The notes under the pieces were generated by a model, which had not been told where the DNA came from, made no database searches, and saw nothing but the letters and a program-made list of their open reading frames with translations. This document shows positions 16,328 to 29,262 of a stretch of DNA of 64,000 nt, piece after piece; position 1 is the stretch's first letter; each line of letters begins with the position of its first letter. Origin of the DNA: Alistipes_A hominis (GTDB taxonomy: Bacteria > Bacteroidota > Bacteroidia > Bacteroidales > Rikenellaceae); NCBI RefSeq assembly GCF_014288115.1, contig NZ_JACOOK010000007.1, forward strand, positions 34,486-98,485, given 5' to 3'. A program made the position numbers and the translations under genes.

Positions 16328-16445
16328 CAGTGCAAACTTCCTTTGCAGCCGACAGAATCGCCGTCAGTACAAACCGGAATACCGGAACCGACCCCGTTCA
16401 TCCGTCTGCGGAGCAACCTCGAACCGACAAACTTTTTCCGACGAC

Positions 16446-17132
16446 ATGGCAAGCCTGATTAGACTGGAGAACATCAACAAAACGTATAACAACGGCTCCC
16501 CGTTGCACGTATTGAAAGGAATCGACCTGGAGATCAAGCGTGGCGAGCTGGTTTCGATCATGGGAGCCTCCGGCTCAGGCAAGTCGACCCTGCTGAACAT
16601 TCTGGGCATCCTCGACGATTACGACACGGGCAGTTACTACCTGAACGGCACGCTGATCAAAAATCCGAGCGAAACGAAAGCGGCCGAATACCGGAACCGG
16701 ATGATCGGATTCATCTTCCAGTCCTTCAACCTGATCAATTACAAAAATGCAATGGAAAACGTCGCGCTGCCGCTCTATTACCAAGGGGTGTCGCGTAAAA
16801 AACGGAATGCCATAGCGCTCGACTACCTCGAATCGCTGGGGCTGCGCGACTGGGCCGACCACATGCCGAACGAAATGTCCGGCGGACAGAAACAACGCGT
16901 CGCGATCGCCCGCGCGCTGATTACCGGGCCCGAGATCATCCTCGCCGACGAACCGACCGGCGCCCTGGACAGCAAAACGTCCCAGGAAGTGATGGATCTG
17001 CTGCGCAAGGTAAACGACACCGGAATGACGATCATCCTGGTCACCCACGAACAGGGCGTCGCCGACCAAACCGATAAAATCATCCACATCAAAGACGGGC
17101 TGATCGGCTCGGTAACCGACCTGAAACGATGA
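16446..17132 (+). CDS. MacB/LolD-type ABC transporter ATP-binding protein
   Basis: Cytoplasmic ATPase of a MacB/LolD-type mechanotransmission ABC system, 228 residues from the ATG at 16446 (MASLIRLENINKTY). An in-frame TTG at 16296 would add 50 unrelated residues inside the promoter, so it is rejected. Walker A is GASGSGKST, the Q-loop is FIFQSFNLI, the ABC signature is MSGGQKQRVAIARAL, Walker B is ILADEPTGALD and the switch His follows in ILVTHEQ. The stop codon overlaps the ATG of the next gene (ATGA), which indicates translational coupling with the first permease. First gene of a five-gene efflux operon. Confidence 0.95.
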   Translation: MASLIRLENINKTYNNGSPLHVLKGIDLEIKRGELVSIMGASGSGKSTLLNILGILDDYDTGSYYLNGTLIKNPSETKAAEYRNRMIGFIFQSFNLINYKNAMENVALPLYYQGVSRKKRNAIALDYLESLGLRDWADHMPNEMSGGQKQRVAIARALITGPEIILADEPTGALDSKTSQEVMDLLRKVNDTGMTIILVTHEQGVADQTDKIIHIKDGLIGSVTDLKR

Positions 17133-18388
17133 GGGAGCAACTGCAGGAAATCGCCTCGACAATCAGCCGCAACAAGCTACGGACATTCCTAACGGGATTT
17201 TCGGTGGCATGGGGCATTTTCATGCTGATCGTGCTGCTCGGATCGGGCAACGGGCTGCGCAACGCCATGCAGGATTCGTTCGGCGACCTGGCCGTCAATT
17301 CGATGCAGGTCTACGGCGGACGCACCTCGATGCCCTACAAAGGTTTCCAGAGCGGGCGAAACATTACCCCGAACCTGGACGACATCCAGGTTCTGACCAA
17401 CGAATTTCCGGATCAAATCGACCAGATCGCCGCCAGCGTTTACCACTGGGGAGCCAACCTGGCTTACGGCCGGGAGTACAACACGGCAAACCTGTACGGC
17501 GTCACGCCCAAATTTCCCGAAATCAAAGGCGTCCGCGTCACGGCGGGCCGATTCATCAACGAAACGGACATCAAGGAGCGGCGGAAGGTGGTCGTTCTGG
17601 ACGACATGACCTCGAAAACCCTGTTCAAAGGGGCCGACCCGATCGGTAAAGTCATTCAGATCGACAAAATGGGATACACGGTCGTGGGTCTGTACAAAGG
17701 GAACAACTACTCATACACGCCGAGGATTTACAGCCCGATCAGCACGGTATTCCAAATCTACATGGCCAACAAACGGGACGTGGGGGATCTGTCGTTCACC
17801 GTCAAGGACATCCGGACGGACGAACAGAGCAAGGACTTCAAAGACCGGCTTTTCGCCCGCCTGGGAGCGGCGCATACCTTTTCGCCGGACGACAAAAGCG
17901 CCATGTACATCTGGGACGTCATGGAGAACTACAAACAGGGGCAGATGATCTTCAACGGTATCGCGCTGTTCATCTGGATCATCGGGATCGGCACGCTGAT
18001 CGCCGGCATCGTAGGCGTCAGCAACATCATGCTGGTGACCGTCCGCGAGCGAACGTTCGAATTCGGCATCCGCAAGGCGATGGGAGCCAAGCCCTCGTCG
18101 CTGGTCAAGCTGGTGCTGATCGAATCGGTGCTGATTACCGCCGCATTCGGCTATATCGGCATGATCGGCGGGGTCGGCATCATGGAACTGGTCAACTTTT
18201 TCATGGAACGGGCGGCGGCGAACGCCCCGCAGGACAGCTTCGAAATGTTCAAGAATCCGACCCTCGACCTGTCGGTGACTCTAAGCGCCACGCTGGTACT
18301 GATCGTCGCCGGAATGATCGCCGGCTACGTGCCGGCCCGCCGGGCGGCCCGGATCAAGACGATCGACGCGATGCGACACAATAAATAA
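17129..18388 (+). CDS. MacB/FtsX-like ABC permease, first of a pair
   Basis: Inner-membrane permease of the MacB/FtsX family, 419 residues. The layout is one N-terminal transmembrane helix (FLTGFSVAWGIFMLIVLLG), a periplasmic domain of about 230 residues starting with GDLAVNSMQVYGGRT, and three C-terminal helices around GIGTLIAGIVGVSNIMLVTV, with the conserved RERTFEFGIRKAMGA loop after the second helix and PARRAARIKTIDAMRH at the end. Start overlaps the ATPase stop by 4 bp. Together with the next gene it probably forms a heterodimer around one ATPase dimer. Confidence 0.93.
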   Translation: MREQLQEIASTISRNKLRTFLTGFSVAWGIFMLIVLLGSGNGLRNAMQDSFGDLAVNSMQVYGGRTSMPYKGFQSGRNITPNLDDIQVLTNEFPDQIDQIAASVYHWGANLAYGREYNTANLYGVTPKFPEIKGVRVTAGRFINETDIKERRKVVVLDDMTSKTLFKGADPIGKVIQIDKMGYTVVGLYKGNNYSYTPRIYSPISTVFQIYMANKRDVGDLSFTVKDIRTDEQSKDFKDRLFARLGAAHTFSPDDKSAMYIWDVMENYKQGQMIFNGIALFIWIIGIGTLIAGIVGVSNIMLVTVRERTFEFGIRKAMGAKPSSLVKLVLIESVLITAAFGYIGMIGGVGIMELVNFFMERAAANAPQDSFEMFKNPTLDLSVTLSATLVLIVAGMIAGYVPARRAARIKTIDAMRHNK

Positions 18389-18406
18389 CGAAACCGAGAC
18401 GAAACG

Positions 18407-19645
18407 ATGTTTGATTTAGACCGTTGGGAAGAGATCTGGCAGACGATCAGCAGGAACCGCAAACGCAGCATCATGACGGCGTTCGGCGTCTTCTGGGGCA
18501 TATTCATGCTGACGATCATGCTGGGCGCGGGACTGGGATTGAAAAACGCCCTTTTCTCACAGTTGGGCGATATGTCCGTCAACTCCTGTTTCTTCTGGGG
18601 CGGCCGTACCTCGATCCCCTACAAAGGGCTCCCTTCCGGACGTTACTGGCAGTTCGAGAACGAGGACCTCGCTGCGATCAAAAAACAGGTGCCCAACGTC
18701 CGCAGCGTCGGCTCGGTCATCTGGGGCAGCGAATACAAATTCAGCCGGAACGACAAAAAAGGCGATTACAGCCTGGTAGGATACAATCCCGATTTTCAGC
18801 AGATCAGCCCGCAGCCGATCCGGTTCGGCCGGTTTTTCAACGAAATCGACATGGAGCAGCAGCGCAAGGTATGCATCCTCACCGAGCAGGTCTGGCTGGA
18901 TCTGTTTCCCGGCGGCGAGGACCCGGTCGGCAGCACGATCCGCATGAACAACATGTACCTGACCGTGATCGGCATGATCAAAGTCCCCGACCGCGGGTTC
19001 CGGTTCCACGGCGACAAATCGGTATTGATGCCCGTTTCGACGATGCAACAAATGTACAACATGGGGCACAAGCTACACTCGGTGGCGGTCGCCGCAAACG
19101 ACGATGCCGACATCAAAGAGGTGGAAACGAATATCAAACAACTGGTCTTCGCACGACACACCATATCGCCGGACGATACGAAAGCGGTCTACTCGCAGAA
19201 CCTCGGCGAACAGGTCAACAAGTTCAACTCGCTGTTCGGCGGAATCGGCACGCTGACCTGGATCGTCGGGATCGGCACGCTGCTGGCCGGACTGGTAGGG
19301 GTCAGCAACATCATGCTGGTCATCGTCCGCGAACGAACGCAGGAGATCGGCGTCCGCCGGGCCCTGGGAGCGCGGCCCCGGATCATCATCTCGCAGATCA
19401 TGAGCGAAAGTTTCGTGCTGACGTTCGTCGCCGGAATTTTCGGATTGGCGCTTGCGGTCGCACTGCTGTCGGGCGCCGAATCGGTACTCACGGCCAGCGC
19501 CGGACGGCCGATCCGCCCGCAGATCTCGTTCGGCACCGGTATGCTCTCGATGACGGTACTGATTCTCGGAAGCCTGCTGGCCGGCATCCTTCCGGCGAGC
19601 AGGGCGCTCAGGATCAAACCGGTGGATGCGATCCGCGAAGAATAA
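18407..19645 (+). CDS. MacB/FtsX-like ABC permease, second of a pair
   Basis: Second permease of the same family, 412 residues, 18 bp after the first and clearly homologous to it: compare SRNRKRSIMTAFGVFWGIFM with the first permease's SRNKLRTFLTGFSVAWGIFM, and both carry a VRERTxEFGxRxAxGA-type loop after the second helix. Periplasmic domain about 50-270, three C-terminal helices, and an ASRALRIKPVDAIREE tail. A typical E. coli MacB fuses ATPase and permease and works as a homodimer; here ATPase and two different permeases are separate chains. Confidence 0.92.
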   Translation: MFDLDRWEEIWQTISRNRKRSIMTAFGVFWGIFMLTIMLGAGLGLKNALFSQLGDMSVNSCFFWGGRTSIPYKGLPSGRYWQFENEDLAAIKKQVPNVRSVGSVIWGSEYKFSRNDKKGDYSLVGYNPDFQQISPQPIRFGRFFNEIDMEQQRKVCILTEQVWLDLFPGGEDPVGSTIRMNNMYLTVIGMIKVPDRGFRFHGDKSVLMPVSTMQQMYNMGHKLHSVAVAANDDADIKEVETNIKQLVFARHTISPDDTKAVYSQNLGEQVNKFNSLFGGIGTLTWIVGIGTLLAGLVGVSNIMLVIVRERTQEIGVRRALGARPRIIISQIMSESFVLTFVAGIFGLALAVALLSGAESVLTASAGRPIRPQISFGTGMLSMTVLILGSLLAGILPASRALRIKPVDAIREE

Positions 19646-19675
19646 AATTAAAACGAAACTCAATTCACAAACGAT

Positions 19676-20785
19676 ATGAAAAAAGTTCTGAAAATTTCGC
19701 TGGGCATATTGTTCCTGATCCTGCTGATCGGGACATTCGTCTTCCTGTGGAACAAGACCCGGCCGGTCAAAGAGGTCTACGCCATCGTCAAACCGCACAT
19801 CGACACGCTCGAAAAACGGGCAGTCGCCACCGGCAAAGTCGAACCCCGGGACGAGGTGCTGATCAAGCCGCAGATATCGGGGATCGTCTCGGAAGTGTAC
19901 AAACAGGCCGGCGAACCGGTGCGTCAGGGCGAAGTGATCGCCAAAGTGAAAGTCATCCCCGATATGGCTACGCTGAACGCAGCCGAATCGCGCGTCAACG
20001 TGGCCCGGATCAACCTGGCTCAGACCAAACAGGAATTCGAACGCGTCAAGGGATTGTTCGACTCCGGCGTGGTCGCCAAGGAGGAGTTCGAGAAGAACGA
20101 AACGGAATACTCCAAAGCCAAAGAGGAGCTGCAGAACGCGCAGGACAACCTCGAAATCGTACAGAACGGCATTGCCAAGCGGAATGCGGAACTGAGCAAT
20201 ACGCAGATCCGCTCGACCATCACGGGAATGGTTCTGGACGTCCCGATCAAGGTCGGCAACTCGGTCATTCTGTCCAACAACTTCAACGACGGTACGACCA
20301 TCGCGTCGGTCGCCGACATGAACAACATGATCTTCCGCGGAAAGGTGGACGAAACCGAAGTGGGACGCATCCGCGAAGGTATGCCCGTCAAGCTGACGAT
20401 CGGCGCCCTGCAGGACATCTCGCTGGATGCGACGCTCGAATACATCGCGCCGAAAGGCACCGAGGAGAACGGAGTCATCATGTTCGAGATCAAGGCGGCG
20501 GCGAAAATTCCGGAAGACGTGTTCATCCGCGCCGGATACAGCGCCAACGCCGACATCCTGATCGACCGGCGCGAAGGGGTGATTTCAATCCCGGAAAGCT
20601 CCATCGAGTTCGAAGGAACCAAAACGTTCGTCAACCTGCTGACCAGCGACTCCACGGCGACCGACCAGACTTTCGAACGCAAGGAGATCCAGATCGGACT
20701 GTCGAACGGGGTCAACGTCGAAGTTACCGAAGGGCTGACCGGAAACGAACAGATCCGCGGGACGAAGACAACGCCGACCAAATAA
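19676..20785 (+). CDS. MacA/HlyD-type membrane-fusion (adaptor) protein
   Basis: Periplasmic adaptor, 369 residues, that bridges the ABC permeases and an outer-membrane TolC-like channel. N-terminal membrane anchor (ISLGILFLILLIGTFVFLW), then lipoyl-like half-motif (EVLIKPQISGIVSEVYKQAG), an alpha-helical hairpin with coiled-coil character (about 95-175), the second lipoyl half (RSTITGMVLDVPIKVGNSV), a beta-barrel domain and a membrane-proximal domain. Located 30 bp after the second permease and 54 bp before the TolC gene. Confidence 0.94.
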   Translation: MKKVLKISLGILFLILLIGTFVFLWNKTRPVKEVYAIVKPHIDTLEKRAVATGKVEPRDEVLIKPQISGIVSEVYKQAGEPVRQGEVIAKVKVIPDMATLNAAESRVNVARINLAQTKQEFERVKGLFDSGVVAKEEFEKNETEYSKAKEELQNAQDNLEIVQNGIAKRNAELSNTQIRSTITGMVLDVPIKVGNSVILSNNFNDGTTIASVADMNNMIFRGKVDETEVGRIREGMPVKLTIGALQDISLDATLEYIAPKGTEENGVIMFEIKAAAKIPEDVFIRAGYSANADILIDRREGVISIPESSIEFEGTKTFVNLLTSDSTATDQTFERKEIQIGLSNGVNVEVTEGLTGNEQIRGTKTTPTK

Positions 20786-20839
20786 CGGATAAACCGCACA
20801 TCCAGAACAGAAATCTCATATCGAATAAAACATAGAACC

Positions 20840-22189
20840 ATGATCCGAACCCTTGCAGCTTTCCTATTGTCGGCCGCTCTTTCGGTTTCCGCTTCCGCTC
20901 AGCCGAAAGAGGACTGGACGCTTCAGCAATGTATCGACTATGCTATTGAAAACAATATTTCGGTCAAACAGTTCCAGATAAGCAGCAACAACCAGGAACT
21001 CCGGCTGAATACGACGCGCAACAGCCGACTGCCGAACGTGGGTATCAACCTCAGCGAGAACGCCTCCTTCGGCCGCGGTCCCGGACGCGACGGAACGACG
21101 GTCGATCACACGCAGTTGTCCACCTCGCTGGGAGCCTCCGCAAGTGTTACCGTGTTCGAAGGAATGCGTATCAAACACGACATCGCAGGACAAAAATTTT
21201 CCCTACAAGCTTCGCTGAAAGATTTGGAACGGGCGCGCGAAGACGTCTCGCTCAACGTGACCTCGCTGTACCTTCAGGTGCTGCTGAACAAGGAAATGGT
21301 CAAGGTAGCCGAAAATCAAGTCGAACTGAGCCGCCAGCAAGTCGAACGCAGCGAACTGCTGGTCAAAAACGGACGCAATCCGGAATCGGATCTTTACGAA
21401 AGCAAAGCGCTGCTGGCCAACGACGAAATGAACCTGACGCAGAGTCGGAACACGCTGCTGCTGTCGCTGCTCGACCTGAGCCAGGCGCTGAACCTCGAAA
21501 ACAAGGACGGCTTCGACATCCGGATGCCCGACCTGGGAAATATCACGATCGCCTCGATGAGCCGCATGGAGACTCCCGGAACAGTTTACGATTACGCGGT
21601 CGGCAACCGGCCCCGGATACTGGCCGAACAACTCCGACTGAAAAGCAGCGAAAAGGCGTTGCTATCGGCCAAATCGGCTTTTTATCCGTCGATTTCGCTC
21701 GGAGCCGGATATAGCAACGGTTACTACTTCTCGATCTACGAAGGAGCCCGGAACGCCGCCTTTTTCAACCAGCTCAAGAACAACGGCAGCGAATACATCG
21801 GTCTGAGTATCAACATTCCGATATTCAACCGCAACGCGACGCGCAACAACGTTCGGATGGCTCAAAACAACATCCGCATCCAGGAGTTGGCCATTACCGA
21901 AGCCCAATTGGCGCTACGCAAGGAGATCGAACAGAGCTATTACAGCGCCGATGCGGCTTACCAGAAGTACCTGTCGGCCGAAAAATCGCTCGCGGCGGCT
22001 CGCGAAGCTTTCCGTTACCAGAAAGAAAAAGCGGACGCCGGACGTTCGACCATCTTCGACTACAACGACGCCAAAACCCGGATGGAAAAATCCGAATCGG
22101 ACATGGTACAAGCCAAATTCAATTTCATATTCAGCCGAAAAATCCTCGATTTTTACGCCGGTCAACCGCTCGATTTCAGCATCTATTGA
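20840..22189 (+). CDS. TolC-family outer-membrane efflux channel
   Basis: Outer-membrane efflux protein of 449 residues with a signal peptide (MIRTLAAFLLSAALSVSASA). It contains the two OEP repeats, each with long heptad-rich helices; the first repeat opens with WTLQQCIDYAIENNISVKQF, the usual start of Bacteroidota TolC homologs, and the second with YDYAVGNRPRILAEQLRL. It is the last gene of the efflux operon and is followed by a strong terminator. Substrate of the pump is unknown; the MacAB-TolC class exports macrolides, peptides or lipids in different bacteria. Confidence 0.95.
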   Translation: MIRTLAAFLLSAALSVSASAQPKEDWTLQQCIDYAIENNISVKQFQISSNNQELRLNTTRNSRLPNVGINLSENASFGRGPGRDGTTVDHTQLSTSLGASASVTVFEGMRIKHDIAGQKFSLQASLKDLERAREDVSLNVTSLYLQVLLNKEMVKVAENQVELSRQQVERSELLVKNGRNPESDLYESKALLANDEMNLTQSRNTLLLSLLDLSQALNLENKDGFDIRMPDLGNITIASMSRMETPGTVYDYAVGNRPRILAEQLRLKSSEKALLSAKSAFYPSISLGAGYSNGYYFSIYEGARNAAFFNQLKNNGSEYIGLSINIPIFNRNATRNNVRMAQNNIRIQELAITEAQLALRKEIEQSYYSADAAYQKYLSAEKSLAAAREAFRYQKEKADAGRSTIFDYNDAKTRMEKSESDMVQAKFNFIFSRKILDFYAGQPLDFSIY

Positions 22190-22225
22190 TCCCGCGACAA
22201 ATCGATCCGTTCCCTTACATCTCCT

Positions 22226-22265
22226 AACGGGCCTTCCTTCGCACAAGGACGGCCCGTTCTTTTTT
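22226..22265 (+). terminator. Intrinsic terminator of the efflux operon
   Basis: AACGGGCC (22226-22233) pairs perfectly with GGCCCGTT (22251-22258), with an inner CCTT/AAGG stem, and is followed by a T-run to 22265. It lies 37 bp after the TolC stop. Confidence 0.85.
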
Positions 22266-22346
22266 ACGCCGCGTCCGACAGAGCCCTCCGGATCTGGCAC
22301 CGGCTTTGCCTTCGTCACAGGGTAAGAATCCGTTAAAACGTCCGTT

Positions 22347-22802
22347 ATGAAAAAAACGCTGTTCGTCCTGCTATGCCTGCTGATCTCGCTGACAGCGGCG
22401 CGAGGCGGAGACAAAATAACCACGACCAATCCGGAGAGGCTGCCCGTCCAGGCACGAAAATTCCTCTCCGAGCACTTCTCGGACACCCGAATATCGATCA
22501 TAAAGATTGAACCGAAAGGGTCGGCGACCACCTACGACGTCCTGATGGAAAACGGGGTGGCCGTAGCGTTCAACCACAAAGGAATGTGGACCGAAATGGA
22601 CGCCAAGGTCGGTTCCGTTCCGCAGAGCGCCATCCCGGCCGACATCCTGCAATACGCGAGAGACCGCTTCCCGGGATGCGAAGTACAGGCTGCCAAACGA
22701 GACGGTAAAAACACCGAAATCAAACTTTCGAACCGTACCGAGCTCATGTTCAATGCGAAGGGAGAGCCGATCGACCGGGAAAAAGAACCGCGCGACGATT
22801 GA
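22347..22802 (+). CDS. Periplasmic PepSY-like domain protein
   Basis: A 151-residue exported protein with a signal peptide (MKKTLFVLLCLLISLTAARG). The mature part resembles the PepSY-like family common in Bacteroidota (once called beta-lactamase-inhibitor-like): segments LPVQARKFLSEHFSDTRIS and ADILQYARDRFPGCEVQAA are the paired helix-strand units, each followed by a short beta-hairpin (VLMENGVAVAFNHKGMW, IKLSNRTELMFNAKGE). Function of the family is unknown, probably binding or inhibition in the periplasm. It stands alone after a terminator and converges with the deacylase gene. Confidence 0.8.
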   Translation: MKKTLFVLLCLLISLTAARGGDKITTTNPERLPVQARKFLSEHFSDTRISIIKIEPKGSATTYDVLMENGVAVAFNHKGMWTEMDAKVGSVPQSAIPADILQYARDRFPGCEVQAAKRDGKNTEIKLSNRTELMFNAKGEPIDREKEPRDD

Positions 22803-22825
22803 CGGAAGACCCGCAGCGCCCCGAA

Positions 22826-23320
22826 TCAATACAAATCGATAAACTCATAGCTGTTCCCGCATCCGTCGAGATATCTGATGAATTCGGCTTGCGGGATCAC
22901 GATCGTCCCCGTGTTGTCGTTCGGATGAAAGCTCAGGGAGTGCTGCTGCCGCAGATTCCGGTCGAGAAACAGGTGCACGTGATTTTCCGTGTCGTTGATC
23001 AGTCCGAACGGCGATACGGAACCCGGACGGAGTCCCAGATACCGTTCCATCCGCTGTTCGGAAGCGAACGAGAGCTTTCCCTGTCGCAGCCGGCGTTCGA
23101 GATCGCGGATCGCCAGATTTCGGTCGCAGTCGAAAACGACGAGGTAATGCCGGTCGCCTTTATGATTGCGGAAAAAAAGATTTTTGCAGTGTTTCGAGCC
23201 GTCGTCGCGCCAATACAGCCGGGCCAGTTCGATCGTCGGGGCCGCCGGATGCTCGTAATAGTCGTACCTCAAGGCATACCGGCCCAAATAATCAAAAACG
23301 ATTTGCTTACGATCCATCAT
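22826..23320 (-). CDS. YbaK/ProX-type aminoacyl-tRNA deacylase
   Basis: Predicted trans-editing deacylase of the YbaK/ProXp family, 164 residues, which hydrolyses mischarged tRNA (Ala-tRNA-Pro in the ProXp-ala/PrdX subgroup). Family features: KNLFFRNHKGDRHYLVVFD, LSFASEQRMERYLGLRPGS, then SPFGLINDTENHVHLFLD. The subgroup placement rests on the FFRNHKG and GSVSPFGL motifs. The start is the ATG pair at 23320/23317 (MMDRKQIV); the frame runs further upstream, but the predicted promoter lies between 23336 and 23343. Confidence 0.85.
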   Translation of the reverse strand: MMDRKQIVFDYLGRYALRYDYYEHPAAPTIELARLYWRDDGSKHCKNLFFRNHKGDRHYLVVFDCDRNLAIRDLERRLRQGKLSFASEQRMERYLGLRPGSVSPFGLINDTENHVHLFLDRNLRQQHSLSFHPNDNTGTIVIPQAEFIRYLDGCGNSYEFIDLY

Positions 23321-23335
23321 TCGGGAATTTCGATA

Positions 23336-23371
23336 CAAAGTTATAATAATACGTAAAAAATCATAACTTTG
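23336..23371. promoter_or_regulatory. Back-to-back divergent promoters
   Basis: CAAAGTTA (23336-23343) and TAACTTTG (23364-23371) are exact inverted copies, 20 bp apart. Each is a perfect TAnnTTTG -7 box for one of the divergent genes: the deacylase on the minus strand and the GH32 enzyme on the plus strand. The minus-strand -33 position reads TATG (18 bp spacing); the plus-strand one is poor. The two -33 regions overlap, so the promoters may exclude one another. Confidence 0.6.
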
Positions 23372-23393
23372 AATAAAACTGATCTTCCCGACT

Positions 23394-24833
23394 ATGAAAC
23401 GAATCCATCCGAACCGTTGCCGCCGAGCGGCGCTGACCGTCTTGTTATCCGTTTTTTCAGCCGTCACGCTACCGGCATCCGCTCCGCGTTCGCCGCAACA
23501 AACGGCGAACACGAAACCGACCTTGCATTTCCGTCCGCAGGACGCGAAGGCGGGAGACGTCATCCCGTTCTACTGGAAAGGAGACTACCATCTCTTTTAC
23601 CTGAAAGGCCCGGATTGGGCGCACGTCGTCAGCCGCGACCTGCTGCGTTGGCAGGAACTTCCGAACGCGCTGATTAAAGGTTCCGACCCGCTGGGACCGG
23701 ACTGGGAGAGTATCTGGACGGGAAGCGTCGTCGAACACGGCGGAACCTTCTACCTGTTCTACACCGGCAAAAACAGCAACGATCCGCTCGGCGATCAGAA
23801 AGTGATGCAGGCGCGAAGCGTCGACCTGATCCACTGGACGAAACATCCGGAATATACGTTCTATGCCGACGGAAAGATTTACTGGAACAAAACGATCAAC
23901 GGAGCGATCGACGACAAACAGATCTACCATCACCAGGCTTTCCGCGATCCGCACGTCGTGTGGAACGGCCGGGAGAACCGATGGTGGCTCGCCTTGCACG
24001 CCATGCTCGCCGACGGCTCGGCGCCGAACGTCGGCCTGTACACGTCCCGCGATCTGACGCACTGGACGCCGCACGCGCCGCTCGTCGTCTACCCGGCTTC
24101 CGTTTCGGGCGACTGTCCCGACCTGTTCGAGCTGAACGGCTTGTGGAACGTCAACTGCGCCGATTATCACTATATGCAGGTACGCGATACGGGGGCGATC
24201 GACCCGCCCGTACAGCCCTACGACTGCGGAGACCTCCGGGTGGCCAAAACCATGTCCGACGGGAAACGCAGGATACTGATCGGATGGATCGGCGATTATA
24301 AAAACGACTCGGACGCGGGAGAATACGAATGGGGCGGCACGCTGAGTATGCCCCGGGAACTATACGCCGATGCAGCAGGCCAACTGTATCAGCGCCCCGT
24401 GCGGGAAGTCGTCCGGCTGTTCGACAGGACGGCGTTGCGGGAAAAACGGGTCGGATTGAATACCCGGTACGACCTGCCCGAGAATTACATGCTGACGGCG
24501 ACGCTGTTTCCGCAGAGCGGCTTCGGACAGGCGACGCTCCGTTTCAGGGAGTCCGCCGACCGGACGGAAGGGTACAGTCTGACCGTCGATTTTCAGACCG
24601 GCGAGATCGGAATCGGCAGCCGGTACCGCACCTTCCAAAGAAAGTGCGGCATCGATCCGTACGCCCCGTTGAAGATCCGGCTCTTCGTCGACGGCACGAT
24701 CGCCGAATGCTTCGTCAACGACGCCTACTGCTTCACGATGCGCATCTACGACAGCCTCGGGACGGGAGTCTCTTTCCGGTCGACGGCCCCCGGCCTGACC
24801 GTAAAGGATCTGGTCGTCCGGGTATGCGAATAA
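23394..24833 (+). CDS. Secreted GH32-like glycoside hydrolase
   Basis: Exported five-bladed beta-propeller enzyme of 479 residues with a signal peptide (cleavage near LPASA). GH32 features: YHLFY after the first blade, FRDP at 183-186 (transition-state stabiliser), and a C-terminal beta-sandwich with LFVDGTIAECFVND, close to the family's FVDrSxxEvFVN. Departures: the N-terminal WMNDPNG nucleophile motif is replaced by AGDVIPFYWKGDYHLFY, and the acid/base motif ECPD reads D240-C-P-D. The Asp in AGDVIP may be the nucleophile. GH32 enzymes cleave fructans or sucrose; given these changes the substrate is uncertain. Expressed from the divergent promoter at 23364, and ended by a strong bidirectional terminator. 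Confidence 0.82.
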   Translation: MKRIHPNRCRRAALTVLLSVFSAVTLPASAPRSPQQTANTKPTLHFRPQDAKAGDVIPFYWKGDYHLFYLKGPDWAHVVSRDLLRWQELPNALIKGSDPLGPDWESIWTGSVVEHGGTFYLFYTGKNSNDPLGDQKVMQARSVDLIHWTKHPEYTFYADGKIYWNKTINGAIDDKQIYHHQAFRDPHVVWNGRENRWWLALHAMLADGSAPNVGLYTSRDLTHWTPHAPLVVYPASVSGDCPDLFELNGLWNVNCADYHYMQVRDTGAIDPPVQPYDCGDLRVAKTMSDGKRRILIGWIGDYKNDSDAGEYEWGGTLSMPRELYADAAGQLYQRPVREVVRLFDRTALREKRVGLNTRYDLPENYMLTATLFPQSGFGQATLRFRESADRTEGYSLTVDFQTGEIGIGSRYRTFQRKCGIDPYAPLKIRLFVDGTIAECFVNDAYCFTMRIYDSLGTGVSFRSTAPGLTVKDLVVRVCE

Positions 24834-24847
24834 CCGTCCGCATCCAA

Positions 24848-24885
24848 AAAGCGAAGGCCCGGGAATGATCCCGGGCCTTCGCTTT
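24848..24885. terminator. Bidirectional terminator between GH32 gene and rpoC
   Basis: A perfect 17 bp stem (24848-24864 with 24869-24885) with a 4 nt loop, A-rich on one side and TTT on the other. It sits between the convergent ends of the GH32 gene and the rpoBC operon. Confidence 0.9.
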
Positions 24886-24903
24886 ATCGTTTTCCGTACT
24901 CGG

Positions 24904-29157
<4,254 letters not shown>

Positions 29158-29262
29158 ATTTTTAAACTTTTATTTATTCTTCAACAAGTAAACCTTCGAG
29201 CCGCGGCGAACTCGGGATCTTCCGCCGTTCGTCAGCAACGCCGCTCTCCGGCCGACGCACTT

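Larger units (their letters stand above)
15983..16445. other. AT-rich divergent intergenic region
   Basis: About 460 bp between the glycosidase-like operon and the ABC efflux operon. It contains the two divergent promoters (16021-16054 and 16296-16327). The block from 16060 to 16290 is AT-rich with no gene or repeat I can support; a 67-codon minus-strand frame there has spacer composition. Confidence 0.6.
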
